Positions 54,430-64,000 of a stretch of DNA of 64,000 nucleotides are shown here, in pieces; positions within the stretch are counted from its first letter, which is position 1; every line of letters begins with the position of its first letter. The stretch spans positions 139,044,849 through 139,108,848 of the forward strand of contig NC_081410.1 of assembly GCF_030272615.1 (NCBI RefSeq), read 5' to 3'. The notes under the pieces are model-generated. The model was not told the origin of the DNA. It saw nothing but the letters and a program-made list of their open reading frames with translations, and made no database searches. The DNA comes from Cryptomeria japonica (lineage: Eukaryota; Streptophyta; Pinopsida; Cupressales; Cupressaceae). The position numbers and the translations under genes were made by a program.

Positions 54430-55763
54430 CCTAAGAAGACTAAGAGATCGGAAATGGAAGGAGAACACTCGACATAGATAAGAGATTTGTTGACAAAATA
54501 TGAGGATATCATTTTGGATAATGTACATGATGGATTGCCACCTATTAGAAGTATTAGTCATGGCATGGACTTGGTTTCTAGAGCTAGTTTGCCTAACAAA
54601 GCTGCACACTGGTTGACACTGGCAGAGAATGAAGAACTGAATATACAAGTGTAGGAGTTGTTGGGGAAAGGTTTGATTAGGAAAAGTTTGAGACCTTGTG
54701 CAATTCCAGAAGTATTAGCACCTAAGAAGAATGGAGAATGGAGGATGTGTACTGATTCAAGAACAATAAACAAGATCATAGTGAAATACTAGTTTCCTTT
54801 GCCTAGGATGGATGGCATAATAGACTGTTTGAGTGGAGAAAAATACTTTACAAAGATAAATTTGAAGAGTGGATATCATCAGATCAGGATCAGAGAAGGT
54901 GATGAGTGGAAGAAAACATTTAAAACAAATGAAGGACTATATGAATGGTTAGTGATGGCCTTTGGATTGACTAATGCACCGAGTACTTTCATGAGGCTGA
55001 TGAATGAGGTATTGAGGAAACTCTTGGGTAGGTTTGTTATTGTTTTGATTAATTAAAAAAAGGTTTTTGAAAGGAACTCGAAACCTTGTTACAAAGTAGG
55101 AGAAAGATAAAGAATAAAAGAGGCATAAAACAACAGTGCCTGATCACCCACACATAGAATAGTTCCCAGTCAAAACAAAAAGGGAACACAAGACAAAGGA
55201 AGCAACAGTAGACAACCAAAGGAAATCACAAAGACAACACAAGGACAACTAAATGTTTCTCATAAGTTCTTCAGCATGAACCACCATTTGCTTCATATTG
55301 ATTGCATAATTTTTCATTTCTTCCAACTCTTATGACATTCTGATTTTCAGTAGAACAAAGGAGAAGCATTTGTTGCAGTTAAGACAAGTTTTGCAAAGGT
55401 TGAGAGAAGAAAAGTTGTTGATCAATGTTAAGAAGTGTACTTTCATGAAGGATTAGTTAGTCAATTTGGGCCTTTTGATATTTGAGGATGGTTTGAAGAT
55501 GGACCCTGAGAAAGTGAAAGCCATTGTTGAGTGGCCTACACCAGAAAGCATTGCAGAGGTAATATAATTTCATGGATTGGATAGTTTTTATCGAAAGTTT
55601 ATCAAAAATTTCAGTTCAGTTTGTAACCCTATGACTGAGACCATAAGGGGAGATAGGAAGGAATTCAAGTGGACCATCGGAGCAAACAAAAGTTTTAAAT
55701 TATTGAAGCAGAAAGTGACTAAGAAGCTTGTATTGGCTTTACCGGATTTTAATAAGGTATTTC
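54430..55763 (+). pseudogene. Ty3/gypsy reverse transcriptase of C, broken at the catalytic motif
   Basis: LPPIRSISHGMDLVSRASLP (near 54540) and [20 protein letters not shown] (near 54720) lead to the open frame 54799-55056, with [16 protein letters not shown] (Asp changed to Asn in the first catalytic motif), [13 protein letters not shown] and FVIVLIN, where the YLDDI motif should follow. An insertion of about 280 bp (55053-55332) lies exactly there. RT resumes ILIFSRTKEKHLLQLRQVLQ at 55333 and runs through ECVFMKD-like and FYRKFIKNFS (near 55590) to LPDFNKVF at 55763, where B begins. Confidence 0.9.
55053..55332. mobile_element. Unclassified insertion of about 280 bp in C RT
   Basis: Non-RT sequence separates two contiguous RT blocks. 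It starts with a run of seven A and is AG-rich at first. There are no inverted ends and no certain target duplication. It may be a fragment of another element. Confidence 0.65.
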
Positions 55764-56995
55764 TGTTGGCATTTTGATGATTATGTTGTGATTGTCATTA
55801 ATGGACACGCACTTGCTATGAGATCACTTTCAGAATGTATGAATTATGCTAAACCAGTAATTGTTCCAAACTAGTATCATGTTGTAGTCTTTAGACTACT
55901 ATTGTTATGCAGAAAGTGTTTACCTATCTCAAGTGGTATAAAGACCCAAGCGGCATAGAGAGATCAAGCGGTTTAAGGATCTCAAGCGGAGCGGAGCAAA
56001 GGAGCCACAAGCGACAGTTATCTTTTTCCAGTCTTCAAGTTTTGTCAACCGGAAATCTATTTGAACTGGTATTACTCTAAGTCACCAATCGGTAATCGAA
56101 AGTTGGAAAAACTGGTAATACTCTATGATGAGTTACCAATCGGTATATTTTTGTGACGAGTTACCATCCACCGACACTTTGACGGTGTTTTTGTGCCATT
56201 TTGTCAAATGCGTCTAGATACAATGAACCTAGGAACTTGTAATGAAATCCTATTGGACCGACATGAAATTAGATTCCTTTTAAGGACATCATGTCTAAGG
56301 TTTTGAGAGAGAGAGAGAGAGAGTATGCGAGTATAGTTGTTAGGTTTTGTAGTGGTTGAAAAACCTCTTGAATGTGCAATCTTATTTGAGAAGATCAAGT
56401 CTGTGAGCTGTAACAGAGTAAGGAGTTATTGAACACTAAAGTAATGTTGAAATGCATTAGATATTAGCTACAATGGATCTAATCAAGAAGACTATGCCAT
56501 TTTCTAGATCATTCACTTGTTGATTACTCACATCTTTGACAAGTTAGAAATGCTTAACCGGGTAAGCCTAGAAAAGCCTTTGTAAATCCTCTAATAAGGT
56601 GGTTCACATCTATGGATCTGAAATCCTCTCACAAGGTAGTCTTTAATTAGACTTATCTCCTAATAGAGATTGAGATTCCTAATAGGATCTATTCTGGTAA
56701 AGAACATTGTATGACCTTAACCGGTCTGATCTTAATCGGCCTGGTTACTATTCTGCAGATAGTTACTTGTGAGTTTCATCTCACCGTGGTTTTTCCCATT
56801 TGGGTTTCCACATCAAAATCTCTTGTGTTATGGTGATTGTGCTTCTGTGGGTGAATGCATTATTTGCTATTTGGTTTGCATGTGTGTTAATTGGTTTTTT
56901 TGCTAAATTGTTTTACCAGTTTACTCCTAGACTATTAAAGTGTTTAAGTACAATATTTTTTTGTATACTAATTCACCCCCCCCTCTTAGTATTCA
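55764..56995 (+). repeat. 5' LTR of B
   Basis: 1.2 kb, ending TATTCA after a C-tract (about 56976-56983). It has an (AG)n run near 56306-56322 that is longer than in the 3' LTR, and U5 hairpin-like words such as CCTCTAACAAGG. Confidence 0.88.
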
Positions 56996-57000
56996 TTAAT

Positions 57001-57012
57001 TGGTATCAGAGC
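57001..57012 (+). promoter_or_regulatory. Primer-binding site of B (tRNA-iMet type)
   Basis: TGGTATCAGAGC, five bases after the LTR end. Confidence 0.9.
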
Positions 57013-57047
57013 CAACCTTTCTATAAGTCTAACCACTTGGAAAGAGA

Positions 57048-58325
57048 TATGGGGGAATACATTGTGAGGGAACTTAATCATCAGCTCACTCAGTCTGAGC
57101 AAGCCTATGATGAACTTAGGGTCAGATATAAGGCCTCTCAGAGAAAAAGGAGAGAACATGCTGAAAAACTGATGGAGCTAACTGAAAATAGTTCTTCTGA
57201 TGAAGTGGACATGGAAGCTCTAATTAAAGAAGTAGAAAAGTTGAATGAATCCAATTCCAACCTGAGAAAGGAGTTGGAAGGACTGACTATCCGAATGTGT
57301 TGAGAGCTTGAGAACCAGAGGAAAGCTAAAGATCTGGTAAAAGACAAAGACTATGAGATCTCAAAGCTGAAGCAAGAGATCAGTGCACTTACCGCTTGTC
57401 TTCATCAAAGAAAAATGGAAAGAGAAGAAGTACAAGGTGAACTAAACATGGCTATCTTTGAGAATGCAACCTTGAAGGAATCCAATGCTGCTATTTCCAA
57501 AGAACTCACCGAGTCAAAGGAAATACTTGCCAAATTCAATAAGAGCTCTATCAAGCTAGAGCAAAATCTTGAATCAGCTAAACCGGTAAAGAATACCAAT
57601 GGACTTGGTTTCTTTGAATATGGGGAAGGTGAGACCTCTAGAACAAAGAGTGGATCATCAAAGAAACAACTGACATCAAAGGATAAAGGTAAGAAAAAGT
57701 TCAAACCTATTTGCTTTAACTGTCTCAAGGAAGGACACACTGCTAATGTATGTAGAAGTAAGGCTTACAACAATTTTCCTTATTTTCTAAATGATAAGCC
57801 TAGATCCAATAGATTCAATGGTAATTGTTATGCATGCAAAAAGTTTGGGCATAGAGCATTTGAATGTAAGTCTATCATGCACAATACTGGTAGGTATCCT
57901 CAAAGGAATCAAGGAGTTTTTCCTAAACCTTCTGGGAACTGGAACCCAAACCGGTTTAATACCTATAGTCATCAGTTAGGTGGCGGTGGCTATCAAGTAG
58001 CAACCAGATGGAGAGAAATCTATATGATTTGCCATGGTCATGGTCAGACTGCTGCAATATGCAGATGAAAGAATGGAAACATGAATAATGGATCTTGGAG
58101 AGCACAAGGAATGGTTTGCTATCATTGCAACAAACTAGGTCATTTAGCAAGATTCTATAGTAGAAAGAGTCTATCAGATGATATACTGGTCGCTCCAGAA
58201 GGAAAAATTGATGTTGAAATTGTTCAAGCAGATATGAAGAAAACCTAGAAGAAGAAGCCAGAAGAAGTGATTCAAAGAGAACTGGTTTCTACACCCAGTG
58301 TGGAAGTCACTGAATCGGCAAACTA
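57048..58325 (+). pseudogene. Gag-like protein of element B: coiled coil plus four zinc knuckles
   Basis: It starts MGEYIVRELNHQLTQSEQ near 57048, just after the primer site. The first 180 residues are charged and heptad-like, as expected for a coiled coil, with one stop (57301). The frame then runs 57415-58068 without a stop. Zinc knuckles: CFNCLKEGHTANVC (near 57715), CYACKKFGHRAFEC (near 57828), a reduced CHGHGQTAAIC (near 58031) and CYHCNKLGHLARFY (near 58120; last Cys changed). Element A has the same order at 7064-8128. The number of knuckles exceeds the one typical of copia Gag. Probable role: RNA binding and particle assembly for a non-autonomous element. Confidence 0.78.
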
Positions 58326-58768
58326 AGCATCAGAAAAGCTTAGGGGGAGCAAATGGTGAAATATCTCGAACCCCTGGTTGACACCAGTAAAAGACCTTAA
58401 CCGATATGAGATACCTATCAGATTGGTAGAAGACCGGAAATGGTATAAGACAAAGTTAGGGTTTATGCCCTAATAGTGGAGCATTTATTATGGTAGGTGG
58501 AGAATCTGTTTAAAAGGAATTTTCAAATCATTTCTCACTATCATTTTTTGAGAAAAGAAGTTTTCAAGTGCAGAGCAAAGAAAAGCAATTTACATTGTGA
58601 TTCAAAGAATTTATCAAATTCCTGAAGAAGAATCTGAAGCAAACATCTGTTGGAGAAGTATAGAATGCAAAGTGGTATTTCAGCAACCAAAGGAGTGTGT
58701 AGCGAAGTTCAAATTGCGAAGCCCTAAATTTTGATCTACCAAGGTATTTTTCAAAATTCCCTATTTAT
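58326..58768 (+). other. Spacer between the two genes of element B
   Basis: No open frame. AAGCTTAGGGGGAGC near 58338-58352 resembles the purine tracts near the 3' end of copia elements. Confidence 0.5.
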
Positions 58769-58769
58769 C

Positions 58770-61700
58770 ATGGCTTCAGCATCACATGCTAGCTCTAGTA
58801 CACCTGTTGATTTTGTAGACTTCATTCAATGGAAGGCAAAATACAATGCCCTATCTCAAATACCTGCTGGTTTTATAGTGGAAGAAGGTATTTCAGATTT
58901 CATTGACTGCAAGATTGAAGACCTAGGATCTCTAATGATCCATTCCTAGTTGAGTCTGTTCTGCGGAAAGGATAAGAAGATTAAACTGGAATTCAACATT
59001 CTAGAAAAGAAGAAACTTCACAACGCAGCCTATTTTCTTGAAGAATTTTTGGATGATCACATTCAAATTATTCTGAGTAGAGTACACAGTGATAAGATGT
59101 ACTTAGAGTGGATGCATGATATCACACCAGAAGCAATTCATGCCATCACTAGTTTCTACAAAGTCAGTGAAGTGCCAGCCCTAAGGAAGATCAGCAAGAT
59201 AGAAGTGACCAAGCTCACTAGTTCTGTGAGTGATTCATGGGGAATGACTGTCAATTCCATCAAGGACAATCTGGTCAAATATGTGTGTATGGTGATAGGA
59301 TACTAGACATTCCATGCTAGCAGAATCAACTTTATCTCTACTACAGTGGTAAATGTCGCCTACAGGATGATCAAGGAAGATGCATCATTTGATCTGTGCA
59401 TTGGTATGCAAGGACAACTTCTATTGAACCTCAAGTCAATCAAATAGGACAATGCCCTGAAATTTAAGTTTGGACAACTATTGGTTGGGTTGTTCTTCTA
59501 CTTCCAAGGCTATTTTCCAGGAGTAGGTGATATTCAGTGGTCTGCTGACCAACCGGTGACAAAGCAAATCGAGGAAAGCCTACAAGTGGTAGGAACTTGT
59601 TATCGGGAAGTGTTGAACAAATATTTTGATGAGTTGAGATGTAAAATGAACCAAAGAGTAAGAATATCAGGTGATATTGTCAAAAAGTATGAGGAGGACA
59701 TCTGCTTCACCATCAAAGTTGATGAATGCATAATGGAGGTGGTTGAGCCTAGACAGGATGAAGTGGAACCAATGGGATATGAGGTAATGTATGATATGTT
59801 GAATGGATATGCCTCTACCCTACTTGCCTCGCCTCTTAATCCAAAGGCAAAGAGAACTGACACCTATCTAGAAAGGGTTACCCCAGGTCAAGAACCCTCA
59901 GTAAAGAAGGGAAAGGCAGTCCCTTCAGCATCGACAATGGTTACTCTAGCAAGTCCCAAAGTGACCAAGCAGTCACCAGTAAAGAAGAAACCGGAAGTGA
60001 CACCTACCAAAGTCTTCGAGAGGAAGCGGAAGAAAAAAAGTAATACACCTGACTCAGAGGACACTCTCTCTAAAGAACATCCTAAGAAGACTAGGCAAAC
60101 AAGGAAAAAGACAAAGAATGAACTGGCAACATCGACACCGGTAAATATTGTTATTTCCTCTTACAAACCTTTGACACATTGTTAAAGAACAATTAAGAAT
60201 ATTAGAAGAAAAGTACTTGGTGATTTGAAAGAATGTTTTGATGATTTTAATGATGCTGAAAAGGAAGAAGTTGAATAGGAAGTTATTAATTATCTATGTA
60301 TTAATGACCGGTGGCCTTCAAAAATTAAGTCTGAGTCACCTGATTCTTTGTATAATTCTTTAGAAAATAAGTGGCGCATTGCCATAGAAAAAGAGTAGGA
60401 AATAATAGAAGTATTTTCACATTACTTCACTAATGTACCTAGATCAGAATTATATGAAGTAGTGGAGAGATATAAGGGCCTCTTCTTCACGAGAAGAAGA
60501 AGACTCCTATTATTGGAAGGAAAAGTTCTAGAAGTAGTCAAAGATACCCACTCCCTTGCTCAATCAACTTTAAAACTGCATGAAGTGACTGAAGCCAATA
60601 GGAAAGCAGAGCAAGAACCAGAAATCACTCAACCAGATGAAGCATACAACAGTGAAGGAGAACCGGTCACCACTCAAATGGAACTGATTGGTGTTGATGC
60701 CTTAAATGGTGACAATGTTACTCTGGATGCACCAGTAGAAACAAAAGGTTAGGAGAAATAGGATGAAGAAAAGAGAAAAGAAGAGGAGAATAAGAAACAA
60801 GAGGATGAGAAGAAGAAGAAGGAAGTGGAAAAGGAAGAGGTCAACAGAAAGGAAGAGGAGAAGAAAAAGGAAGAGGAGAAGAGAAAGGAAGAGGAGAAGA
60901 AAAAGGATGAAGATGAAGAGAAGCGAAAGAAGAGGAGAAAAAGAAGGCAGAAGAAGACAAGAAAAGAGCCAAAGAGAAAGAAGAAGTGACACATAGCACT
61001 CAGATGGAGACTCCAAAGGCAACTGGTAGTCAAGCCAAACCAGCTGACATTACCAATCTTATTGACCTCCAGTCTGAAAATGAATTGGAGCTACTGCAGA
61101 GCATTAAGGTTGCTCAAGAGCGATTGGATTCTCTAAGGAGGAAAAAAGAGGAAGATGTTATCCAAACTATAGTGGAAACACTCACCAATTTGATACCTGA
61201 TACAAACCTCTCCAGTACTGATTCCTTGTTTGCCCAATTAAAGCTCCTATGCATAGTTGTAGAAGACCAGGTACAAAGCCTGGAAGAGGTTGCAGAAACA
61301 AATCCCAAGAAGGAGCATCAAAAGGCTTTGAACATTGCCTTGGTGAAGAAGTTGAATAAGCTTCAGTCAGAACTTCAAAAGGCACAAAAGGACATCAAAG
61401 ATGCAATGGATGAGGGAAATCTACTACTCAACAAGGTTTGTCAACCTCATTTATTTTGTGATGATCTTCTCACTCAAAAGGACAAATTGCAATCTGATAT
61501 GTAGTCATTTATTAGCACCTTCAAGATGCCATATGATTCCTTCTCCACATATGGACAAACTGCTCACCGGTTTCAACTTCAGTCTGCAAGAATAGAGGTA
61601 GAGATAAGCAACCAGACACGTAATTTGTAGGAACTTCAATTGGTCCTACTGCCAAGACTGCAAATTCTCCAGAAATGCTACCTCAATATAGATGCCCTAA

Positions 61701-61849
61701 CGGTTACTCAAGAGATGAGTACCATGGATGCCATGGAGGAGCAGGTTTATCAGATGCAAACAGAGAATGAGGTTGCTACCACATTTCTTGAATCATGGTC
61801 TTTATCCATGGTCTTTAAATTTGTTTTTGACAATTTCACTCTCTATTGA
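58770..61849 (+). pseudogene. Second large protein of element B (function unknown)
   Basis: Starts MASASHASSSTPVDFVDFIQ at 58770. The helical N-terminal domain has IILSRVHSDK (near 59070), then ITPEAIHAITS (near 59122) and LVKYVCMVIGY (near 59275), the same order as in element A. The open frame 59481-60185 includes VKKYEEDICFTIKVDE (near 59680), then a basic/proline linker. A second helical region (60186-60750) follows, then an E/K-rich purine tract (60762-60990) and a coiled-coil end (60986-61504, frameshifted). The tail is at 61640-61849. About 1,000 residues originally. Stops at 58947, 59304, 59445, 60183, 60278 and 60750. No family recognised; no enzyme motif seen. Confidence 0.68.
60762..60990 (+). 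repeat. Purine-rich E/K-coding tract
   Basis: About 230 bp almost free of C and T on the plus strand, encoding alternating E, K and R. It is a likely slippage site: the frame changes within it. Confidence 0.8.
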
Positions 61850-62137
61850 CATAAACTCTTATTTTGTTAATGCTAATAGAACAGGGGTTATTCAGCTGTA
61901 CTTTGTCATTGTTGGCAAATGGGGATTAGTATACTTGAATTAAAATTTTGATGGGGATTAAATTTTGATGCATGCTATGTATACTTTCATGTCTATCTCT
62001 GTAATAAAGTAGTATACATTGTATTGTTTGCAAAAGGGGCAGTGTATATGCTTAGGGGGAGTAATTTTTCTTATGGCATAATTTTGTTGTAAAACACTTA
62101 GATGTCAAAATTTTTCCTAACTGTTGCCATCAATGCC
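61850..62137 (+). other. 3' untranslated region of B
   Basis: Contains earlier purine tracts (AAAAGGGGCAG near 62032 and TTAGGGGGAG near 62052), as in copia element E. Confidence 0.6.
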
Positions 62138-62149
62138 AAATGGGGAGAT
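62138..62149 (+). promoter_or_regulatory. Polypurine tract of B
   Basis: AAATGGGGAGAT before the 3' LTR; flanked by AATGCCAA and TTGGCATT. Confidence 0.85.
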
Positions 62150-63285
62150 TGTTGGCATTTTGATGATTATGTTGTGATTGTCATTGATGGACACGCACTT
62201 GATATGAGATCACTTTGAGAATGTATGAATTATGCTCAACTGGTAATTGTTCCAAACTGGTATCATGTTGTAGTCTTTAGACTACTGTTGTTATGCAGAA
62301 AGTGTTTACCGATCTCAAGCAGTATAAAGACCCAAGCAGCATAGAGAAATCAAGTGGTTTAAGGATGTCAAGCGGAGCGGAGAAAAGGAGCCACAAGGGA
62401 CAGTTATCTTTTTCTAGACTTCAAGTTTTGTCAACTGGAAATCTGTTTGAACCGGTATTACTCTGAGTCACCAACCGGTAACTGGAAAGTTGGAAAAACT
62501 GGTAATACTCTGTGATGAGTTACCAATTGGTATATTTTTGTGATGAGTTACCATCCACCGACACTTTGACAGTGTTTTTGTGTCGTGTTAGCAAATGTGT
62601 CTAGATACAATGAACCTAGGAACTTGTAATGAAATCCTATTGGATCGACATGAAATCTGATTCCTTTTAAGGACATCATGTCTAGGGTTTTGAGAGAGAG
62701 AGAGTATGCGAGTATAGCTGTTAGGTTTTGTAGTGGTTGAAAAACCTCTTGTATGTGCGATCTTAACTGAGAAGATCAAGTCTATGATTTGTAATAGAGT
62801 AAGGAGTTACTAAAGACTGAATCAATGCTGAAATGCATTAGCTATGAGCTACAATGGATCTAATCAAGCAGACAGTGCCATTTGCTAGATCATTCACTTG
62901 TTGATTACTCACATCTTTGACAAGTTAGAAACCCTTAACCAGGTAGGCCTAGAAAAGCCTTTGTAAATCCTCTAACAAGGTGGTTCACATCTGTGGATCT
63001 GAGATCCTCTCACAAGGTAGTCTTTAATCAGACTTATCTCCTAATAGAGATTGAGATTCCTAATAGGATCTATTCTGGTAAAGAATATTGTATGACCTTA
63101 ACTGGTCTGACCTTAACCGGTCTGGTTACTATTCTGCAGATAGTTACTTGTGAGTTTCATCTCACCATGGTTTTTCCCATTTGGGTTTCCACGTCAAAAT
63201 CTCTTGTGTTATGGTGATTTTCCTTCTGTGGGTGAATGCATTATTTGCTATTTGGTTTGCATGTGTGTTAATTAGTGGAACAACA
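62150..63285 (+). repeat. 3' LTR of B, end replaced
   Basis: Matches the 5' LTR to TGTGTTAATT (about 63272). The last 120 bp or so, with the C-tract, are absent. Instead a short AGTGGAACAACA joins directly to the TSD. Confidence 0.85.
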
Positions 63286-64000
63286 ATTTCAATTGGATTA
63301 TGATGCAAGTGGAACAACAATAGGAGCAGTTTTGAGTCAAAAAGGGAGAGACGTAGCATATTTCAGTGAGAAATTGAATGATGTCTGGAAGAGATATTTA
63401 GTGTATGATTAGGAATTTTTTGCCATAGTTCAAGCCTTTAAGAAATTTTGACATTACTTGTTGCCTAAGGCATTTGTGTTGTATATAAATCATCAAGCTT
63501 TGTGGTATTTGAACAATAAGAGTAAGTTGAATCAGATAGATGAGATGGGTAGAATTATTGCACAGTTACACCTTTGTGTTGAAGCATGGAAGTGGGAAAT
63601 CTAACAAAGTTGTTGATACGTTGAGTAGGAGAAGAAATTTGCTGACAAAGATGAGAGTGACAATGTTAGGTTTTGAATGTTTGAAGACCTTATATGATGA
63701 AGACCCAAATTTTGTAGAAACATGGAAAGCATGTAGAGAACTGGTTATGGTTGATATAAGAAAATGGTTGGATTATTTCATTTAGGATGGGATGTTATTC
63801 AAGGGAGTTCAGTTATGCATACTTAAGAGTTCCATGAGAGAGAACCTAATCAAAGAGAAACATAGTGGAGGTTTAGCTGGACATTTTGGCATTGATAAAA
63901 CAATTGCATTGGTGAGTGACAAGTATTTTGGCCCCAGATTCATAAGGATGTTAAGAGATATGTGCAGAGTTGTAGATTTTGTCAAGTTGAAAAAGCTAGT
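63286..64000 (+). pseudogene. Ty3/gypsy RNase H and integrase start of C
   Basis: Continues the frame cut at 55763: DASGTTIGAVLSQKGRDVAY (near 63306) with the first RNase H Asp, then EFFAIVQAFKKF, and HQALWYLNNKSKLN near 63495. The frame at 63540-63785 includes VLKHGSGKSNKVVDTLSRR. The integrase zinc finger begins with GGLAGHFGIDKTIALV (near 63870) and a Cys pair near 63965-63975. Stops at 63409, 63449 and 63783 and a shift near 63555 break it. It runs off the window. Confidence 0.87.

Larger units (their letters stand above)
55764..63285 (+). mobile_element. Element B: large non-autonomous LTR retrotransposon, no pol found
   Basis: Perfect TSD ATTTC (55759-55763, 63286-63290) in the RNase H region of C. 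It has LTRs starting TGTTGGCATTTTG, an iMet primer site and a polypurine tract in an inverted repeat. 7.5 kb. It carries a coiled-coil/zinc-knuckle Gag-like protein and a second large protein similar in layout to element A. No RT, integrase, RNase H or protease motif was found in any frame. By eye the first 245 bp of its LTRs differ by about 7 percent. Confidence 0.9.
52729..64000 (+). mobile_element. Ty3/gypsy element C, internal region, split by B and running off the window
   Basis: Order is primer site, gag, zinc knuckle, protease, RT, [B inserted], RNase H, integrase start, as in Ty3/gypsy. RT reads [20 protein letters not shown], as in plant chromovirus-type elements. I saw no second RNase H, but the window ends early in integrase. 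Confidence 0.85.

Noticed and set aside
56800-56960. Membrane-like ORF start at 56800 fused to the B Gag
   Set aside because: This stretch lies in the 5' LTR and primer region of B; the Gag frame begins after the primer site at about 57048.
60749-61033. Serine/phenylalanine-rich or leucine-rich minus-strand ORFs
   Set aside because: They are the antisense shadow of the E/K-rich purine tract of element B.

Overview
The window is plant nuclear DNA built almost entirely of nested, decaying LTR retrotransposons. I could support no host gene, tRNA, rRNA or CRISPR array. The AT-rich composition, loss of CpG, tRNA-iMet primer sites and deep stacking point to a large plant genome. A conifer is my guess from general look only; nothing here proves a species.

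Layout, from target-site duplications (TSDs) read directly. The oldest visible layer is a minus-strand Ty1/copia element, G2 (2287-4514 and 44856-44967). Into its GAG-pre-integrase region went a second minus-strand copia, G1 (4520-44850, TSD GGTAG/GGTAA). G1 in turn received two insertions. One is A (6242-18684, TSD TAATA). The other is T (20017-44056, TSD CAAAT/CAAAC), a minus-strand Tat-type Ty3/gypsy element. A contains a solo gypsy LTR, S (10760 to about 16551), which contains the copia F (11315-16057, TSD TCTTG). T contains the copia E (33162-40528, TSD AATGG). Thus F in S in A in G1 in G2 is a five-layer nest. G2 is also interrupted at 44968 by D, a second Tat-like gypsy whose LTR holds a solo LTR (45238-46121). 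After D comes C, a Ty3/gypsy element that leaves the window at 64000. Its RNase H region was split by B (55764-63285, TSD ATTTC). A gypsy LTR (H, ending at 2286) and a fragment of an A/B-type protein lie at the left edge.

The most unusual content is the pair A and B. Both have copia-like LTR ends, the same primer site and the same polypurine hairpin as the copia element E, but I find no protease, integrase, reverse transcriptase or RNase H in either. Instead each carries a coiled-coil Gag-like protein with four zinc knuckles. A second large protein follows, with a shared helical domain, a charged linker and a coiled-coil tail. I do not recognise this second protein. A and B look like diverged, non-autonomous families probably moved in trans by copia enzymes such as those of E.

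T also deserves attention. It has a G-patch between protease and reverse transcriptase, two RNase H domains, and a small intact basic ORF in its leader. That ORF sits between two arrays of seven 22-bp repeats. A glycine/acid-rich ORF runs antisense in its 3' region. A leader block of about 600 bp is conserved between T and D. Finally, the copia-type families carry family-specific CpG hexamers (ACCGGT in E and B, ACCGAG in F, mixed in A) spread through LTRs and coding regions alike.
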